Translations under genes and position numbers: made by a program
Notes under the pieces: generated by a model
What the model was told of the DNA's origin: nothing
The model's input: only the letters and a program-made list of their open reading frames with translations
Database searches by the model: none
Source of the DNA: Patella vulgata
Lineage: Eukaryota > Mollusca > Gastropoda > Patellidae
Assembly: GCF_932274485.2 (NCBI RefSeq)
Contig: NC_065884.2
Span: 36,599,540 to 36,663,539, forward strand
Direction: 5' to 3'
DNA length: 64,000 nt
Shown here: positions 21,961 through 33,997 of the stretch, piece after piece
How positions within the stretch are numbered: position 1 is the first letter of the stretch
Layout of the letters: the number at the start of each line of letters is the position of its first letter

Positions 21961-23563
21961 GACTGAATTCGAAATCAATGCAGACCAGAGTGCCACTGTC
22001 TGGGTATAGCTCACGGCATAGATATATGTCTGTCTGCATAAGACTAGTTAGTCTACATAGCACAATTAGCATGCACTTCGCTCACTAACCGGGAAGCAGG
22101 GGTTCGCTTCAGATGTTAGCCCTTTATTTATTTTTACTTTTTTCAATTTCATAAAGTCAAGGACATCAATCTAGTATAAGATAGGTTGCCAGGCAACAAA
22201 CATATGCCCACAGCAGCTATATCGTCTGGGCAGTCAACAAGAGTTGTCGCATATTTTTACTTTTTTCGGTAATAAAACATTTATAATATATTAAAATCTG
22301 ATCAAGAGTAACAACTCATTAAGTAATTATCAGAAAACCATTAGAATTTGTTTGGTTTTTATAAATTTCTGCCCCATGCTAACGTTTAGTATATGAAACT
22401 TTTAACATCATGGATTTAGCTGTTCAAGTCATAAAGATTCATTGAAAATCAATATACTTATTCGTCTCAAGACCTTAAACTATGTGTATCAATCTGAAGT
22501 CAATCGGATGATAACTCTAGCCTCTAGAGCGTCCACAAGGATTCTTCGTCTCATGACCTTAAACACTGTGTATAAATTTAAAGTCAATCGTATATTAACT
22601 TTGACATCTAGAGCGCCCACAAGATTTTTCAAAGTGATCAAGGGGCATAACTCTGGCAGTAATTATCGGAAATCGCTGAAAATCAATAGGATTCTTCGTC
22701 TCATGACCTTAAACACTGTGTATAAATTTAAAGGGGAAGACCAAAAATTTTCAACAAGGTTTCCATAAATCTTAAATATATATTGATAAATAATCCCCTC
22801 TGTAACACAAGCAAAAAAGTTTTTGTAAGTAAGAAATTAATTTTTATTCAAACCGGAAGTGACATAGTTGGTTCAACACCCTCACTGGGCTCTATAGTAA
22901 GCATACAGATTTAGCATAACTTTACTGCTGTATTGTGTTCACGCGTCGTCCTTTGGCCAAAAATGTGATCAAATGGGCTGTTTATTAGGATATTATAAAC
23001 ACGAATTTATGGGGTTTTTAACGTTTAGTACACAAAGCCGTCATGTAAATTCACTCAAACTGAACAGTACGCTGTGCCTCAATTCACGCCACATGGCTAA
23101 TTGTTTACATCACGTGGTTTGATTGACAGCTTGCAAGTGACATGTATTTCGTCTGCTTCTATGTTTTTGTGCGAACTGACAGCGTTTTTCAACATAGACT
23201 GATCAAAATTATGGGCATGTGAGACATATAATATATAGTGCATTTTGGCACATAATGTCGACGTGAACGACTTTTCCTTTTTTCTTCCATTTCCTCTTGA
23301 GAATGGCTGGGCTCGAATGTTTATATGACATTACTGTAGACCTATAGAAAACTAAGAGTGAGCGTGACTGGCTGCTCCTCAAGAGCTCTGTACTTTTTTG
23401 TATATTTTATGAGTAATTAGCTTTAAATGAAGTTGTATCTTTGCATAAAGAAAGATCTATATACAGAGATTATACAGAGATAAGTATTATTGAGAAAAGT
23501 GATTTTGATTTTATAAACTTTTAAATGACATTTCTGCTGGGAAATAATAGTAATCAATGAAGC

Positions 23564-24409
23564 ATGACAGTTCTAGTTTCTATAATTATCAGTGTAATAG
23601 TAGTTTTGTACACTTGTATAATGAGTTCACTTGAACAGAGTTCATTAAATGTGATCAAGTATAGTAGATGTCAACTTCTACAAATTAAAGATACAGTCTC
23701 TCTTAATGACAGTAATAAGATTTATCATGACATTAAATTATCAGTTCAAACTATCTTGCAACACAAACCAACCAGAAGAAAACCAAAGACTAAGCGTAAT
23801 AATTATAATCCGACATCATCAAAACCTCGAAAATCAAATCCATCGAATCTTGTTAAAATAAAGACCCTTGATGGTGACAGTGTGACCGATGAAGATATAA
23901 AATCATGTTTCTGTTTATTAAATTGTAGATCTGTAAGAAACAAAACACTTGAGATTCATACTTTTATATGTGACAATAATTTAGATGTTTTGGCTCTAAC
24001 CGAGACTTGGCTGTCTGATAACTCTGATTCAGCAACATTATGTGAACTTGTACCACCAGGTTATTCATTCAATCATGTAACGAGAGGAAAGAGGGGCGGG
24101 GGAGTCGCTATCATTTATAAATCAAGCATTGTTGTTTCTAAACGACTCTGTGAAAAGTTTAACAGTTTTGAATATTTAGATGTCAACTTATTCTACTCAA
24201 GTAAAACAATTCGCTGTTTGATTATTTATCGGTCACCCTCTAAATCTGATCAACAGTTTTTCGAGGAATTTGCAACCTTTCTTCATCAAGTTACCTTAAC
24301 AAATAACAACCTTTTGATATTGGGAGATTTTAATTTTCATATAGATCAAAAGTCTAATTTATCTGCTTCTCGATTTAGAGACCTACTAGATAGACATTCG
24401 CTTGCTTAA
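23564..24409 (+). pseudogene. LINE endonuclease part
   Basis: 281 codons. Residues 1-120 are a hydrophobic start and a basic, Lys/Asn-rich segment. From about 127 an APE-like endonuclease runs: CLLNCRSVRNKTLEIHTF, LALTETWLS (catalytic Glu), GKRGGGVAII, RSPSKSDQQFFEEF and LLILGDFNFHID (catalytic Asp). The remainder (THNRGHILDLVITR ... SDHFPI, with the last catalytic His) lies in the next frame from 24402, so one frameshift near 24400 divides the domain. The element therefore cannot make an intact protein as it stands. In an unbroken relative, endonuclease and RT would form one ORF2 protein that nicks the target and primes reverse transcription there. Confidence 0.85.
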
Positions 24410-26629
24410 ACAACACATCAACACACCTACCCACAATCGAGGTCATATACTGGATTTGGTGATCACACGAGAGGATGCCACGATCTTATTGGATAATTTT
24501 AAAATTGAAGATGAAATCATTTCAGATCATTTTCCTATTAAATTTCAATTATCTATCCCGAAACCAGAATGTGCAACAGAATCTATAACTTTTAGAAAAT
24601 TGAAAAGTCTACACGAGGACGTTTTCATAAAGGAACTTGATACGACAAAGTTTTCAGATATTAATCTCCTTCTTGATGTTAATGCAAAAGCAAAACAATA
24701 TTTTTCAATTCTATATAAAACTCTAGATAAATTAGTCCCTGAAAAAACTAAGATCTTTAAATTAAGATCGAACTCTGTCTGGTTTAACAATGATATTCTA
24801 GAAGCAAAGAGGGCACGTAATAAAGCTGAACGTGTATGGCGTAAAACAAAACTTACAGTACATAAACAAATCTATAAAAATCAGAAAATTACAGTGAATA
24901 ATCTCATTTATGAAGCTAAAAGGGCATTTTATTCAAATAAAATTGATAATAGTCAAAATAAGCAAAAGGAACTGTTCCAGATTACAAAATCCCTATTAGA
25001 TACTGATCATAATGTTATTAAATTACACAACAATGTACCTGCAGAACAACTGCCTGAACGTTTTTCACTATATTTCACAAAGAAAATTGCCAAGATTAGA
25101 GATGATCTCGTTGCAAACAGTGACAAGGAAGCCTTTCGCATGTACATGCATCCTTCCCTACCTCCAACACTCTGTAATTTTTCTTGTGTTTCCGAATCGG
25201 AATTATCGAAAATTATAATCCGAGCAGCTTCAAAATCGTGTGTTCTGGATCCTATTCCAACATCATTCTTGAAAAAGTGTCTTCCAGGCATCATCTTGCC
25301 TGTAATGACAAATATCATCAATAGTGCCTTTACTGAAAATACTGTTCCAGATGCATTTAAATCGGCTATTGTATTTCCGTTAATAAAAAAATCGAATCTA
25401 GACCCCAACCTTGAGAAAAACTATCGCCCAGTATCTAACTTGAGCTTCCTTTCGAAAACATTGGAACGGGTAATCGCTAGTCAAATTATAAATCATATCT
25501 GTGATAATAATCTTATGGAGCAACTACAAAGTGCCTATCGTAGGTTCCACAGCACAGAAACAGCTCTAGTTCGTGTTCATAATGACATCAACCTCAGTCT
25601 GGACAATCGTGATTGTGTTTTATTAGTACTTCTAGATCTGTCTGCCGCATTTGACACCGTGGATCATGATATACTGCTGCACAGACTTGAATCAGTATTT
25701 GGAATTTCAGGAAACGCACTAAAGCTTTTGGAATCATATACCAAAGGAAGGTCACAACGTGTTGTTGTGAATGGTATGTCTTCTGCTCCTTGGACCTTGA
25801 CATCTGGGGTACCCCAAGGCTCCGTCCTTGGTCCCATTCTTTTCAGCCTATATACTAAACCGCTTGGGAATATTGTTAGAAAACATGGTTTATCTTTTCA
25901 TTTATATGCTGATGACACCCAACTTTACATATCTTTTAAACCGTCTCAAAGTAATTTTGACATTTCTAAGCTTAATATGCAAAATTGTATATCAGATATT
26001 AAATTGTGGATGTCCAACAACTTTTTAAAGCTCAATGATGATAAAACCGAGTATTTAATTATTGGATCTAACACAAATTTAAATAAATTAAGTGATAATC
26101 CTGTGCAAGTTGGTCATAATTATATATCTCCTTCTAAATCAGCCAGAAATATTGGCGTAATTTTTGATTGTCAGATGTCCATGGAATCACACATTAACAG
26201 TATTTGTAAAACTGGTTATTTTAATCTCCGTAACATCAGTAAGATCGAAAAATATATTTCAATCGATGCAATGAAAACCTTAATTAACTCCCTTGTTACT
26301 TCTCGAATTGATAATTCTAACTCACTCTTATATGGCACTCCAGCTAAACATCTTGATAAGTTACAAAAACTACAGAATTCTGCAGCCCGTCTTATTTCAG
26401 GATCATCTTATCGAGATCATATTACACCTGTACTTTATGAGTTGCATTGGTTACCAATTGTTTTTCGAATAGAATATAAGATTTTACTTTTAACCTATAA
26501 GTGTTTAAATAATTTGATCCCTTCCTATTTATCAGATCTTATATACTTATATAAACCTAGTCATCAATTAAGATCTTCTGAAGATTGTTACCTCCTTGTT
26601 GAGAAAAAAGCAAATCTTGTGTCTTTTGG
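24402..26629 (+). pseudogene. LINE reverse transcriptase part
   Basis: Opens with the end of the endonuclease domain, followed by a linker and a full RT palm: YRPVSNLSFLSKTLERV, LLDLSAAFDTVDH (first Asp), GVPQGSVLGPILFSLY and FHLYADDTQLYISF (the two catalytic Asp), then a thumb/C-terminal part (LQKLQNSAARLISG; HWLPIVFRIEYKIL). No RNase H. The family's final block (DKAFSVASPKLWNKLPY) is at about 29532-29660, past the inserted unit, in agreement with the insertion point TGAT at 26630-26633. The frame runs a further 148 bases into the inserted repeat before a stop; those residues are not LINE sequence. Confidence 0.92.
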
Positions 26630-26633
26630 TGAT

Positions 26634-27095
26634 GGAGGCAGACCACCATTAATTTCCCCATTGACTTCAATGTTAATTCTGGCCTATTTGCCCACCTCCA
26701 ACTTTTCCCCAAATTTTCGTTGGGCTGAATGCTTTCCACTACAGACAGAGGAACAAATGGTCATGTCTTTGCACTAAAATTTGTATGAGGTTGACCACCA
26801 AAATTTTGAGATACACAAACTTGAAGAAGCATACTAAAAACATGTAACTAGTTGCCGTACATATCGCCGTAGCTAACCTGATAACCCTCTTATCCTTCCG
26901 CCTCAAAATCATGAATATTTACCAAAACCTGGCAGAAAATGTTAATTCAAACCCTCTTCATCCATTCTAGACCAAAAAATCAACACAAATGGGCATGCAA
27001 AAGGGGAGAAAAGAGAGAGAGAGAGAATTGCTATAAATAGACGAACTACAATTCGTGGGTACCGAGATGATGAAATTTAATGGTGGTCTGCCTCC
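26634..27095. repeat. left 462-bp terminal direct repeat
   Basis: First copy of the repeat, with 19-bp inverted ends. Contains an AG microsatellite, TATAAATAG at 27032-27040 and a small hairpin (ACGAA...TTCGT) about 5 bp downstream. The sequence to its right is TATA, not TGAT, so this copy did not insert alone. Confidence 0.88.
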
Positions 27096-29069
27096 TATAT
27101 GGTTTTATAAGTTCATATATCATCAAAATTCTTTTCTTTATAGCTTCACATTTATTTTTGCAACATTATTATAATACAGAATCAGAAAAAAATAATTACT
27201 GCAGAAATGGTGACCCTTTAAAGTTATGTAGTGTTTTGTATACCGGATTGCAGCTCAGGTCCATGGGCCTTTTGTTCTAGAATTGAAGATTCTTTCTTAA
27301 TTTTGTCGAAATGTGAGTTCTGCGAAAAGATTTAAAGAGTTTCAGACAAGTCACATCAAAAATATTCAAAATATTGGAATATTTTTCAAAAATTGACTTT
27401 CTTTTACCTTTTTCTACAAAATGGTCCATTTTTGACACTTTGTATGCCTCAAAATGCTAATATTTCCCTATTTCTGGGAAAGTCTGAGATGAAAAGCATT
27501 TATTTCTAGAAACCTTGGCCGGTATACAGGAAGACAAGCTGCAAATTTGTTGCATTGAAGGTAACTGTAAGGAACTATAGTGAAATCTGTAAGCCCACCC
27601 CCTAAAAATGTTGGTGTGGTAACAAATCCCACTTGTGTCCACATAAGTAATACTGTTGATGGAATATGGCTAAAAGCCATGTTCTTCTATCCCTGGCTTA
27701 TATACATACATATAAACACAGTTTGTTATAAGAAGTATGAATTATTTATTAAAATATGGATTGATAAATGTAAAATAAATGCTGTATTTAGGTGACAACC
27801 AGCCACTCTAATAAAAGGGTCGCAAAGCACTATTTTTTTTTTAAAAAATGGGAATATTTCAGTTTTTAAAATACTTTAACAATCAGAGGTATCCTTGAAA
27901 TTACATAGTGTAAATATTATGTGGAAGCAAGTTGTTTTAATCTTTACATCAATGTCCTGACAAAATGAGATGGAAAAAGGGAGTTCTGACATAATTCAAA
28001 GCATAAAAGGGGTATGAAAAGGCTATTAATTAATATTTTATTGCCCTGTAAGTGCCACATTTTCAAAGATCACCACAAATAATAGATTTACATTCAAAAT
28101 GTAAAACTTTAAGCTGCAAAAAACACATCTACAACATATCCATTTTGGGGTGTGGACTCATTTGGAAGAAATGTCATAGGATTACATGTTTGACCATAAA
28201 CAAAAAGTCTTAGAAATCCTTGAAATCTTATATGTAACTATTTGTTTGTGTCAAATAAAATGCTCGGTTACAATTCAAGCACAAAATCAGATTACTGCTA
28301 ATTTGGAGTCAACAAATGTTCAATTGAATATCCAAATATCATCTTCAAGAAAAGGGGTGGGGTGGGGAGGGTGAGCCAGTCTAAATGAAATGAAGACAGA
28401 GAAATTTCCCTGCAAACACATAGATTTTACTTATTCGAGAAGGGAAATGCAACAATTTCAGGTTTTGAAAGATTAAAATTGTGTTAAGCCTGAGGAAAAC
28501 AGCAGCAAAATGCAGTTCACTCATGTTTTGAAAATTCTAACACACCTAAGCAGAACATAATTAGACTAAATTTCTTAATTTTTAAATTTTTGACAAACAC
28601 ATGAATACTTTTTCAATATCTGACAAACACATGGATCCTTGCCAAGTTATTTAACAATGAAAATAAAGACATGCAAGACATTTTGGTTCATTTTACAACA
28701 GATGAATAATTAAAATTTTGACAGCAATATTGGGGGTAATCTGAAGAATTTCAGACAATTTATCATGATTTTTAGGCAAAATTGAGTGAAATTATGATAC
28801 TTTCTTCCCGTCTAACAATTATAATGCAGAAAAAGTAAAAATCATACATTAAAATATTTTCCACTAATTTTGAAAAGTAAATAAACACTGAAAATCACAA
28901 AATTTTGACTAAAATCAAAATTTCCCCTCCCAAATTTGTCAAATATTTTTGAAATTTTACCATTTCACATTTTTTACTATCAAAATGCCATATATCACAT
29001 TTTCTGACAATTTGGAGATCATATCATCAAATTTAGGCCTTTCATCCACTGTCAGGTTGTTTTCATACA

Positions 29070-29531
29070 GGAGGCAGACCACCATTAATTTCCCCATTGA
29101 CTTCAATGTTAATTCTGGCCTATTTGCCCACCTCCAACTTTTCCCCAAATTTTCGTTGGGCTGAATGCTTTCCACTACAGACAGAGGAACAAATGGTCAT
29201 GTCTTTGCACTAAAATTTGTATGAGGTTGACCACCAAAATTTTGAGATACACAAACTTGAAGAAGCATACTAAAAACATGTAACTAGTTGCCGTACATAT
29301 CGCCGTAGCTAACCTGATAACCCTCTTATCCTTCCGCCTCAAAATCATGAATATTTACCAAAACCTGGCAGAAAATGTTAATTCAAACCCTCTTCATCCA
29401 TTCTAGACCAAAAAATCAACACAAATGGGCATGCAAAAGGGGAGAAAAGAGAGAGAGAGAGAATTGCTATAAATAGACGAACTACAATTCGTGGGTACCG
29501 AGATGATGAAATTTAATGGTGGTCTGCCTCC
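29070..29531. repeat. right 462-bp terminal direct repeat
   Basis: Second copy, same length and orientation and by eye the same sequence as 26634-27095, with TATAAATAG at 29468-29476. Its left neighbour is TACA and its right neighbour TGAT. Confidence 0.88.
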
Positions 29532-30614
29532 TGATAAAGCCTTTTCAGTTGCCTCACCTAAACTGTGGAATAAACTTCCTTATATTATTTGCAGCAGTGT
29601 GTCTTTACCCGTTTTTAAGAGTCAACTTAAAACTTTTTTGTTTAAGAAAGCTTTTAACTAGCAACTGATACTGTCGGTTGTTATATATATTTTAGATGAA
29701 ATGCATTTTATATTTTATATTTAACAGATTTTTAACTTTTGTCATTGCTATATTTTGTTCAAATTTATTTTATATTTTATATTTAACAGATTTTAACTTT
29801 TGTTATTTCTAATTTTTGAATTTTATCTCATCTTTGTGTGTATCATATTGTAAAGCGCTTCTGAACACGGTTGTGGAAGTAGTGCTATAGAAATGTATGT
29901 ATAATAATAATAATAATAATAATTTTATATTCCAATACGTTGGTGTCTGACGTTGACATATTTTGGAAATTTATATATTTATTTGAATATATATATATAT
30001 GTGCCACAAGTCCGGTGAAGTAAATAAAAACACTGTCAGCAGACTCAGCACGCACAAAACATTCAAGCAGACGAAATATCTCTCACTTGCAAGCTGTCAA
30101 TTAAACAACGTGATGTAAACAATTAGTCATGTGGCGTGAATTGAGGCACATCGTACTGTTCAGTATGAGTGAACTTACGCGACGACTTTGTGTACTAAAC
30201 GTTTAAAAAAACATAAATTTGTGTTTATAATATATTAATAAACAACCCATTTGATCTGATTTTTGGCCTAAGGACGACGTGTGAACACAATACAGCAGTA
30301 AACTTATGCCAAATCTGTATTCTTACTATAGAGCCCAGTAAGCGTGTTGAACCAACTATGTCACTTCCAGTTTAATAAATATTAATTTCTCGCTTACAAA
30401 AACTTTTTTGCTTGTGTTACAGAGGGGATTATTTATCAATATATATTTAAGATTTATGGAAACCTTGTTGAAAATCGTTGGTCTTCCCCTTTAAAGTCAA
30501 TCGGATATTAGTGTCAAGATATTTCCAATTGTGCGGTTCTTTCTCTCTATTATTATTTTGCTGTTATTCATAATTTTTGTAATTCGTGAACTTGTGTCTA
30601 AAATACTTCAGTCT

Positions 30615-30925
30615 TTAGTCATTTGGTGAAAGTGATGTTGTGCATGGAATAATCTTCACATTAGTATCGGTCTTGGATAGGTGGGTCAATAATTCAGCCC
30701 TGGCCTTCTGATCTGCTCGTTTAAATGCCTTTTGTAAACATATCTTGGGATATCCGGATTGTTTAAGATAGGATCCAACATTTTTTAGGTTTGATTTGGT
30801 CCAGCTACCTTTGCTGCTAATCCGTTTTACACGCAGTGCACAACAGTAAGGGATAGCGTTAAAGGTGTGTTTTGGATGACAGCTTATCCCTTTCTTTAAC
30901 AACTTTTACATCTAAGAAATTAAAG
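30615..30925 (-). pseudogene. Penelope-like element fragment (RT C-terminal part)
   Basis: Minus-strand reading LNFLDVKVV, then HPKHTFNAIPYCCALRVKRI, YLKQSGYPKICLQKAFKRA and NVKIIPCTTSLSPND. The order FLDV - HPKHT-NSIPYSQALR - RGY - P-hydrophobic-T--P is the thumb and linker region of Penelope-like reverse transcriptases. About 100 codons; nothing else of that element is seen nearby. Confidence 0.75.
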
Positions 30926-33030
30926 ATACATTATGGGAGATTCAATAACTAGTTGGCAGTTCTCACTATAATAGTTAACCAGCGGCTGCCAGACAGGATA
31001 TGCCCACATTTTCGAGAGATGGATAGAGAACAAGCTAAAAAGAAAGTGATTTTTCCTACAATCAAGGGCCATAATTCAGGAAATTACAATTCGATATGCG
31101 CAAATATCGAAAGGAACCGAGATCTTTGGATTATAAACTTACATTTCAAGTTTCAACTAAATCGGATAAAAATTGTGACCTCTATAGGGTTCACAACCTT
31201 GATATACCATATTTTTACGCTATTAGAGAACGAAGGGCGGGTTATTAACTTACATTTCAAGTTTCATCAAAATAGGATTAAAATTGTGACCTCTATAGGG
31301 TCCACAACCTTGATATACCATATTTTTATGCTATTTGAGAATTTTGTCTGTCAGTCTTGGCCCGATTTTCACGAAATTCGAACTCAGTCGTCCTTAGGGT
31401 GTAACGGTGATATAATAATACGTTTTTTTAAATCGGATAAAAATTATGACCTCTATAGGGTCCACAAGCTAAAATCGCGATTTTTCGTACAATCAGGGGC
31501 CATAATCCATGAAGTTACAGTCCGATACATGCCAATATCGAAAGGAAACGAGATCTTAGGGTGATAAACCTATATTTTAAGTTTCATTGAAATCGGATAA
31601 AAATTGCGACCTGTAGATTGTTCACAAACAATTGTGGACGGATGGACGGACAGACAGACGAACAGGGGCGACGACAATATACGTCCACATGAAAATGTGG
31701 ACGTATAAAAACTAGATAATGTAAAGGCAATTTGCTGAAAATTTCATTCAAATTGATCCACTATGAACCGAGAACAAAGCGATTGAATTTCCACCTAGCC
31801 TTGATCATCATTACTAAAGTCAGTACGATAAACAGCATAGTCTCTGTAACAGGACGGGTTGTACCCGATTTACACTTGATCGTCGGGAGTGACCGGCTCT
31901 TATGCAAACCGAAAGTCCAGGTTAGTACACAGGATGTCAGGATTCCCACGTGAACTGAAGTCAAAGAGAACACATTTATAGAGTTCCAAAATTCTTTATT
32001 TCGTAAGATACAAAAATTAAGTGCCCGAGACGCGTATTCGCATCCGGTCGTCTTCTTTTCACCAATGGTTAACCAGCTGAAATAAAGAACTTGTGCCAAG
32101 TTCATCAACTATCCTAACGTCAACTATGACTCTTTACCGAACCAGGAAACGAAGCATCTGCTTACACCAAATCCTATATCAGGATATAAACACTAACTGA
32201 CGCCTGTCTGAGCCTGAACTTACAATATTTGTACAAAGGAAGGCAACAAATCTTACGTCACCCAAACGGAACCTGTAAAATAACTAGAAGCTCATAACTC
32301 TACTAATAAACCAACAATTTCCCTATAGTTTGGAACGCCCGACTTAGTCTGTAGAACTAAAGGCAAAATACTACCCCGGAGATCGGGCTTGCCCCGAGCG
32401 GAATAATGGATTATTCCTGCAGAACTTGCTGATCACTGAAGACAAAGTCTCCCCATGGGATGCTTACCACAGAGTGAAATAATTAATATTTCCGCTGAGG
32501 TTCGCACCCCCCGACCGTTCGACTAAGACTGACTTTGACTGTCCTTATATACTATCTATATGCTATGCAACTGGGAAATGCACATGCATAACCTATGCAC
32601 TACGAGTGAGTTACAATTTAGATCCCGCTCTCCCATTGGTTGATTTTATCACATATTGACCAATAGGAAGTTCCAACAGCATATTCACAAAATGGCGGCT
32701 ATTTACGCAATTTCCACATGTAAACAAACCCCTTTACGAGTTCGACGTAATATGAAGCAATATGAATAGAAAACTATGCGTGGAACAAATAATAAACAAT
32801 AAGTTCTAGTTATTGTAATGATCTATAAAAAACGAAACCCCCACATCTCGAATATCCATTTAATCGTTAAATCGTGAAGGAAAATTATGCAGTAAATTGG
32901 CTCACAATCCACTAAAGATCGCAGGCTAGCAATGCCATCTAGAGTTGATTATGGTCTGGATAGGTTAATTAATGTCTAATTAATAATTTAGATAACATTT
33001 CAGGCCTAAAGAAAGACCTGCTATTTATAT
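30922..33030 (-). mobile_element. repeat family X, long copy, with a pearl-D insertion
   Basis: The end GATACATTATGGGAGAT (30925) to about 30972 and then 31709-33030 match, in inverted order, the short copy at 44411-44812 (shared: AACTAGATARTGTAAAGG, AAATTGATCCACTATGA, CAGGCCTAAAGAAAGAC). A pearl-D element is inserted at 30974-31708. The 1.3-kb interior has several AATAAA/TTTATT signals but no coding sequence. Type unknown; the termini carry an imperfect inverted CATTATG. Confidence 0.6.
30974..31708 (+). mobile_element. pearl-type element, subfamily D, copy D1
   Basis: Head CTGCCAGACAGGATATGCCCAC with a relic of the GCTGCCAG hairpin, core units with AATCGGATAAAAATTGTGACCTCTATAGGG-like phrases, then the hairpin CACAAACAATTGTG, GGGGCGACGACAATATACGT and CCACATGAAAATGTGG. 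Ends GACGTATA. Inserted in repeat X. Confidence 0.75.
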
Positions 33031-33045
33031 CCATAGTAAATTTGA

Positions 33046-33366
33046 TCTTTGGATGTTGTTGATTTAATATTGAAATGAAAAAATCCAAATATCATTAATG
33101 AATCTGTATGAAATATCTGGTTTATTAGGTTCATAGTAGGTTTTCATCCAGTATGACATATACTGAGTGCCATGGAAAACGCATCACTTAGTTTTTTGTA
33201 TAACAAAATGATCCTGTAAACATATCTTATTTATTTTGCTTCTTATTGTGAACAATATTCAAATGGGAACACATCAATAACAACACATTTGTACACTTAT
33301 GGATGTTTAATCTGTAATCAACGGTACAAAGTCAGAGGGGTCAAAACCAAAAGTACGACACAGATG
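33046..33366. other. no gene seen
   Basis: AT-rich intron sequence between repeat X and a Tc1 relic; probably includes the decayed left end of that transposon, but no inverted terminus could be matched. Confidence 0.4.
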
Positions 33367-33735
33367 TCAGTAGCGCATGTGTCCTCCACGGTCTCTTACG
33401 CACGCTGTGCAGCGACGTCGCATGGAATTTACCAATGTTTGAAAGAAGGCCTGGGGCAAATTGTTCCATTCTTGGACAAGAGCAGCTTCTAAAGCAGCAA
33501 TGGTGTGCATCTGTGGTCTCAAATACAGACAGCGTCCAATCTCATCCCAGACATGTTCTATCGTTGCCATGTCCGGAGACATGGCTGGCCAGTCCAAGAC
33601 ATTGATGTTGTTAGCAGCCAGGTAGTCCATACTAAAACGGGCGGTATACGGACGTGCATTATCCTGTTGGAAGTGCTGAAGTTGTGGGTGCGCTCGAAAC
33701 ATCGCGTGGTTCCAACTCAGTTGGGACATTTTTTA
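33367..33735 (-). pseudogene. Tc1-like transposase, C-terminal half only
   Basis: 120 codons on the minus strand: LQHFQQDNARPYTARFS (second catalytic Asp), LDWPAMSPDMATIEHVWDEI (catalytic Glu) and a C-terminus RDRGGHMRY. The N-terminal DNA-binding domain and first Asp are absent, so it is a truncated relic. The sequence differs clearly from the intact transposase at 17118-18137 and belongs to another Tc1 lineage. Confidence 0.88.
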
Positions 33736-33997
33736 CTTTTTCTAAATGAATAAAATCAAATCGCAGACTTTTTGTCACATTTTAGAAAAAAGGCCAAACA
33801 GGGAAAAACAGTCTATTCCAAACTTGCTTCTTTTATTTTGGATTTAAAGCCAATAGCATAGGAGAAAGGAGTTTACCTTATTATTAGTAAAAAAAAATTT
33901 TGACTGCCCATCAAAATCTAACCATGTTGGTTGCCATGGTAACGGCGGCCAAAATGTTTTTTCTCGTAAGTTATTTCATGTACACTGAATGTATTAA

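Larger units (their letters stand above)
26634..29531. mobile_element. 2,898-bp unit with 462-bp direct terminal repeats, type unknown
   Basis: Inserted in the LINE RT gene with a 4-bp duplication TGAT (26630-26633 and 29532-29535). It is bounded by two direct repeats of 462 bp that I read as identical (26634-27095 and 29070-29531). Each repeat has perfect 19-bp inverted ends, GGAGGCAGACCACCATTAA and its complement. The 1,974-bp interior is AT-rich with no convincing ORF. There are no TG...CA ends, no tRNA-complementary primer site after the first repeat and no purine tract before the second, so it is not an ordinary LTR element. A strong TATA box (CTATAAATAG) sits about 55 bp from the right end of each repeat. 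Confidence 0.85.
23540..29925 (+). mobile_element. CR1/L2-like LINE, interrupted by a 2.9-kb insertion
   Basis: APE-type endonuclease, reverse transcriptase, a C-terminal AFSVASPKLWNKLPY motif and a 3' end with GTAAAGCGCTTCTGAACACGG, GTGCTATAGAAATGTA and an (AAT)n tail, a form common in the CR1/L2 group. It lies between the arms of the TTAA element. The 5' boundary is uncertain (23200-23560 shows no ORF1). The 2,898-bp unit at 26634-29531 splits the gene near its 3' end. Confidence 0.85.
22732..30490. mobile_element. TTAA-flanked element with ~460-bp inverted arms
   Basis: Starts AGGGGAAGACC and ends with its complement, flanked by TTAA (22728-22731 and 30491-30494). The left arm (22732 to about 23190) and right arm (about 30030-30490) are imperfect inverted copies over about 460 bp; shared marks include TTTGGCC, GTTTAGTACACAAAG and TCAATTCACGCCACATG. 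No transposase was found; the interior is filled by a LINE. TTAA duplication fits Kolobok or piggyBac families; which one is not decided. Confidence 0.8.
22180..30511 (+). mobile_element. pearl-type element P5 (core B), host of a four-layer nest
   Basis: Head at 22180, type-B subhead, then about three core-B units to 22731. The core resumes after the TTAA element for only about 20 bp (30491-30511, AAGTCAATCGGATATTA) and then stops; no tail. The remainder is the nested insertion described in separate entries. Confidence 0.78.

Noticed and set aside
26634-29531. Ordinary LTR retrotransposon or TRIM
   Set aside because: The repeats lack TG...CA ends, and no primer-binding site or purine tract adjoins them; the 19-bp inverted ends are longer than usual for LTRs.
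31761-32108. Minus-strand 115-codon ORF
   Set aside because: Noncoding-looking composition, lies within repeat X, no recognisable motif.
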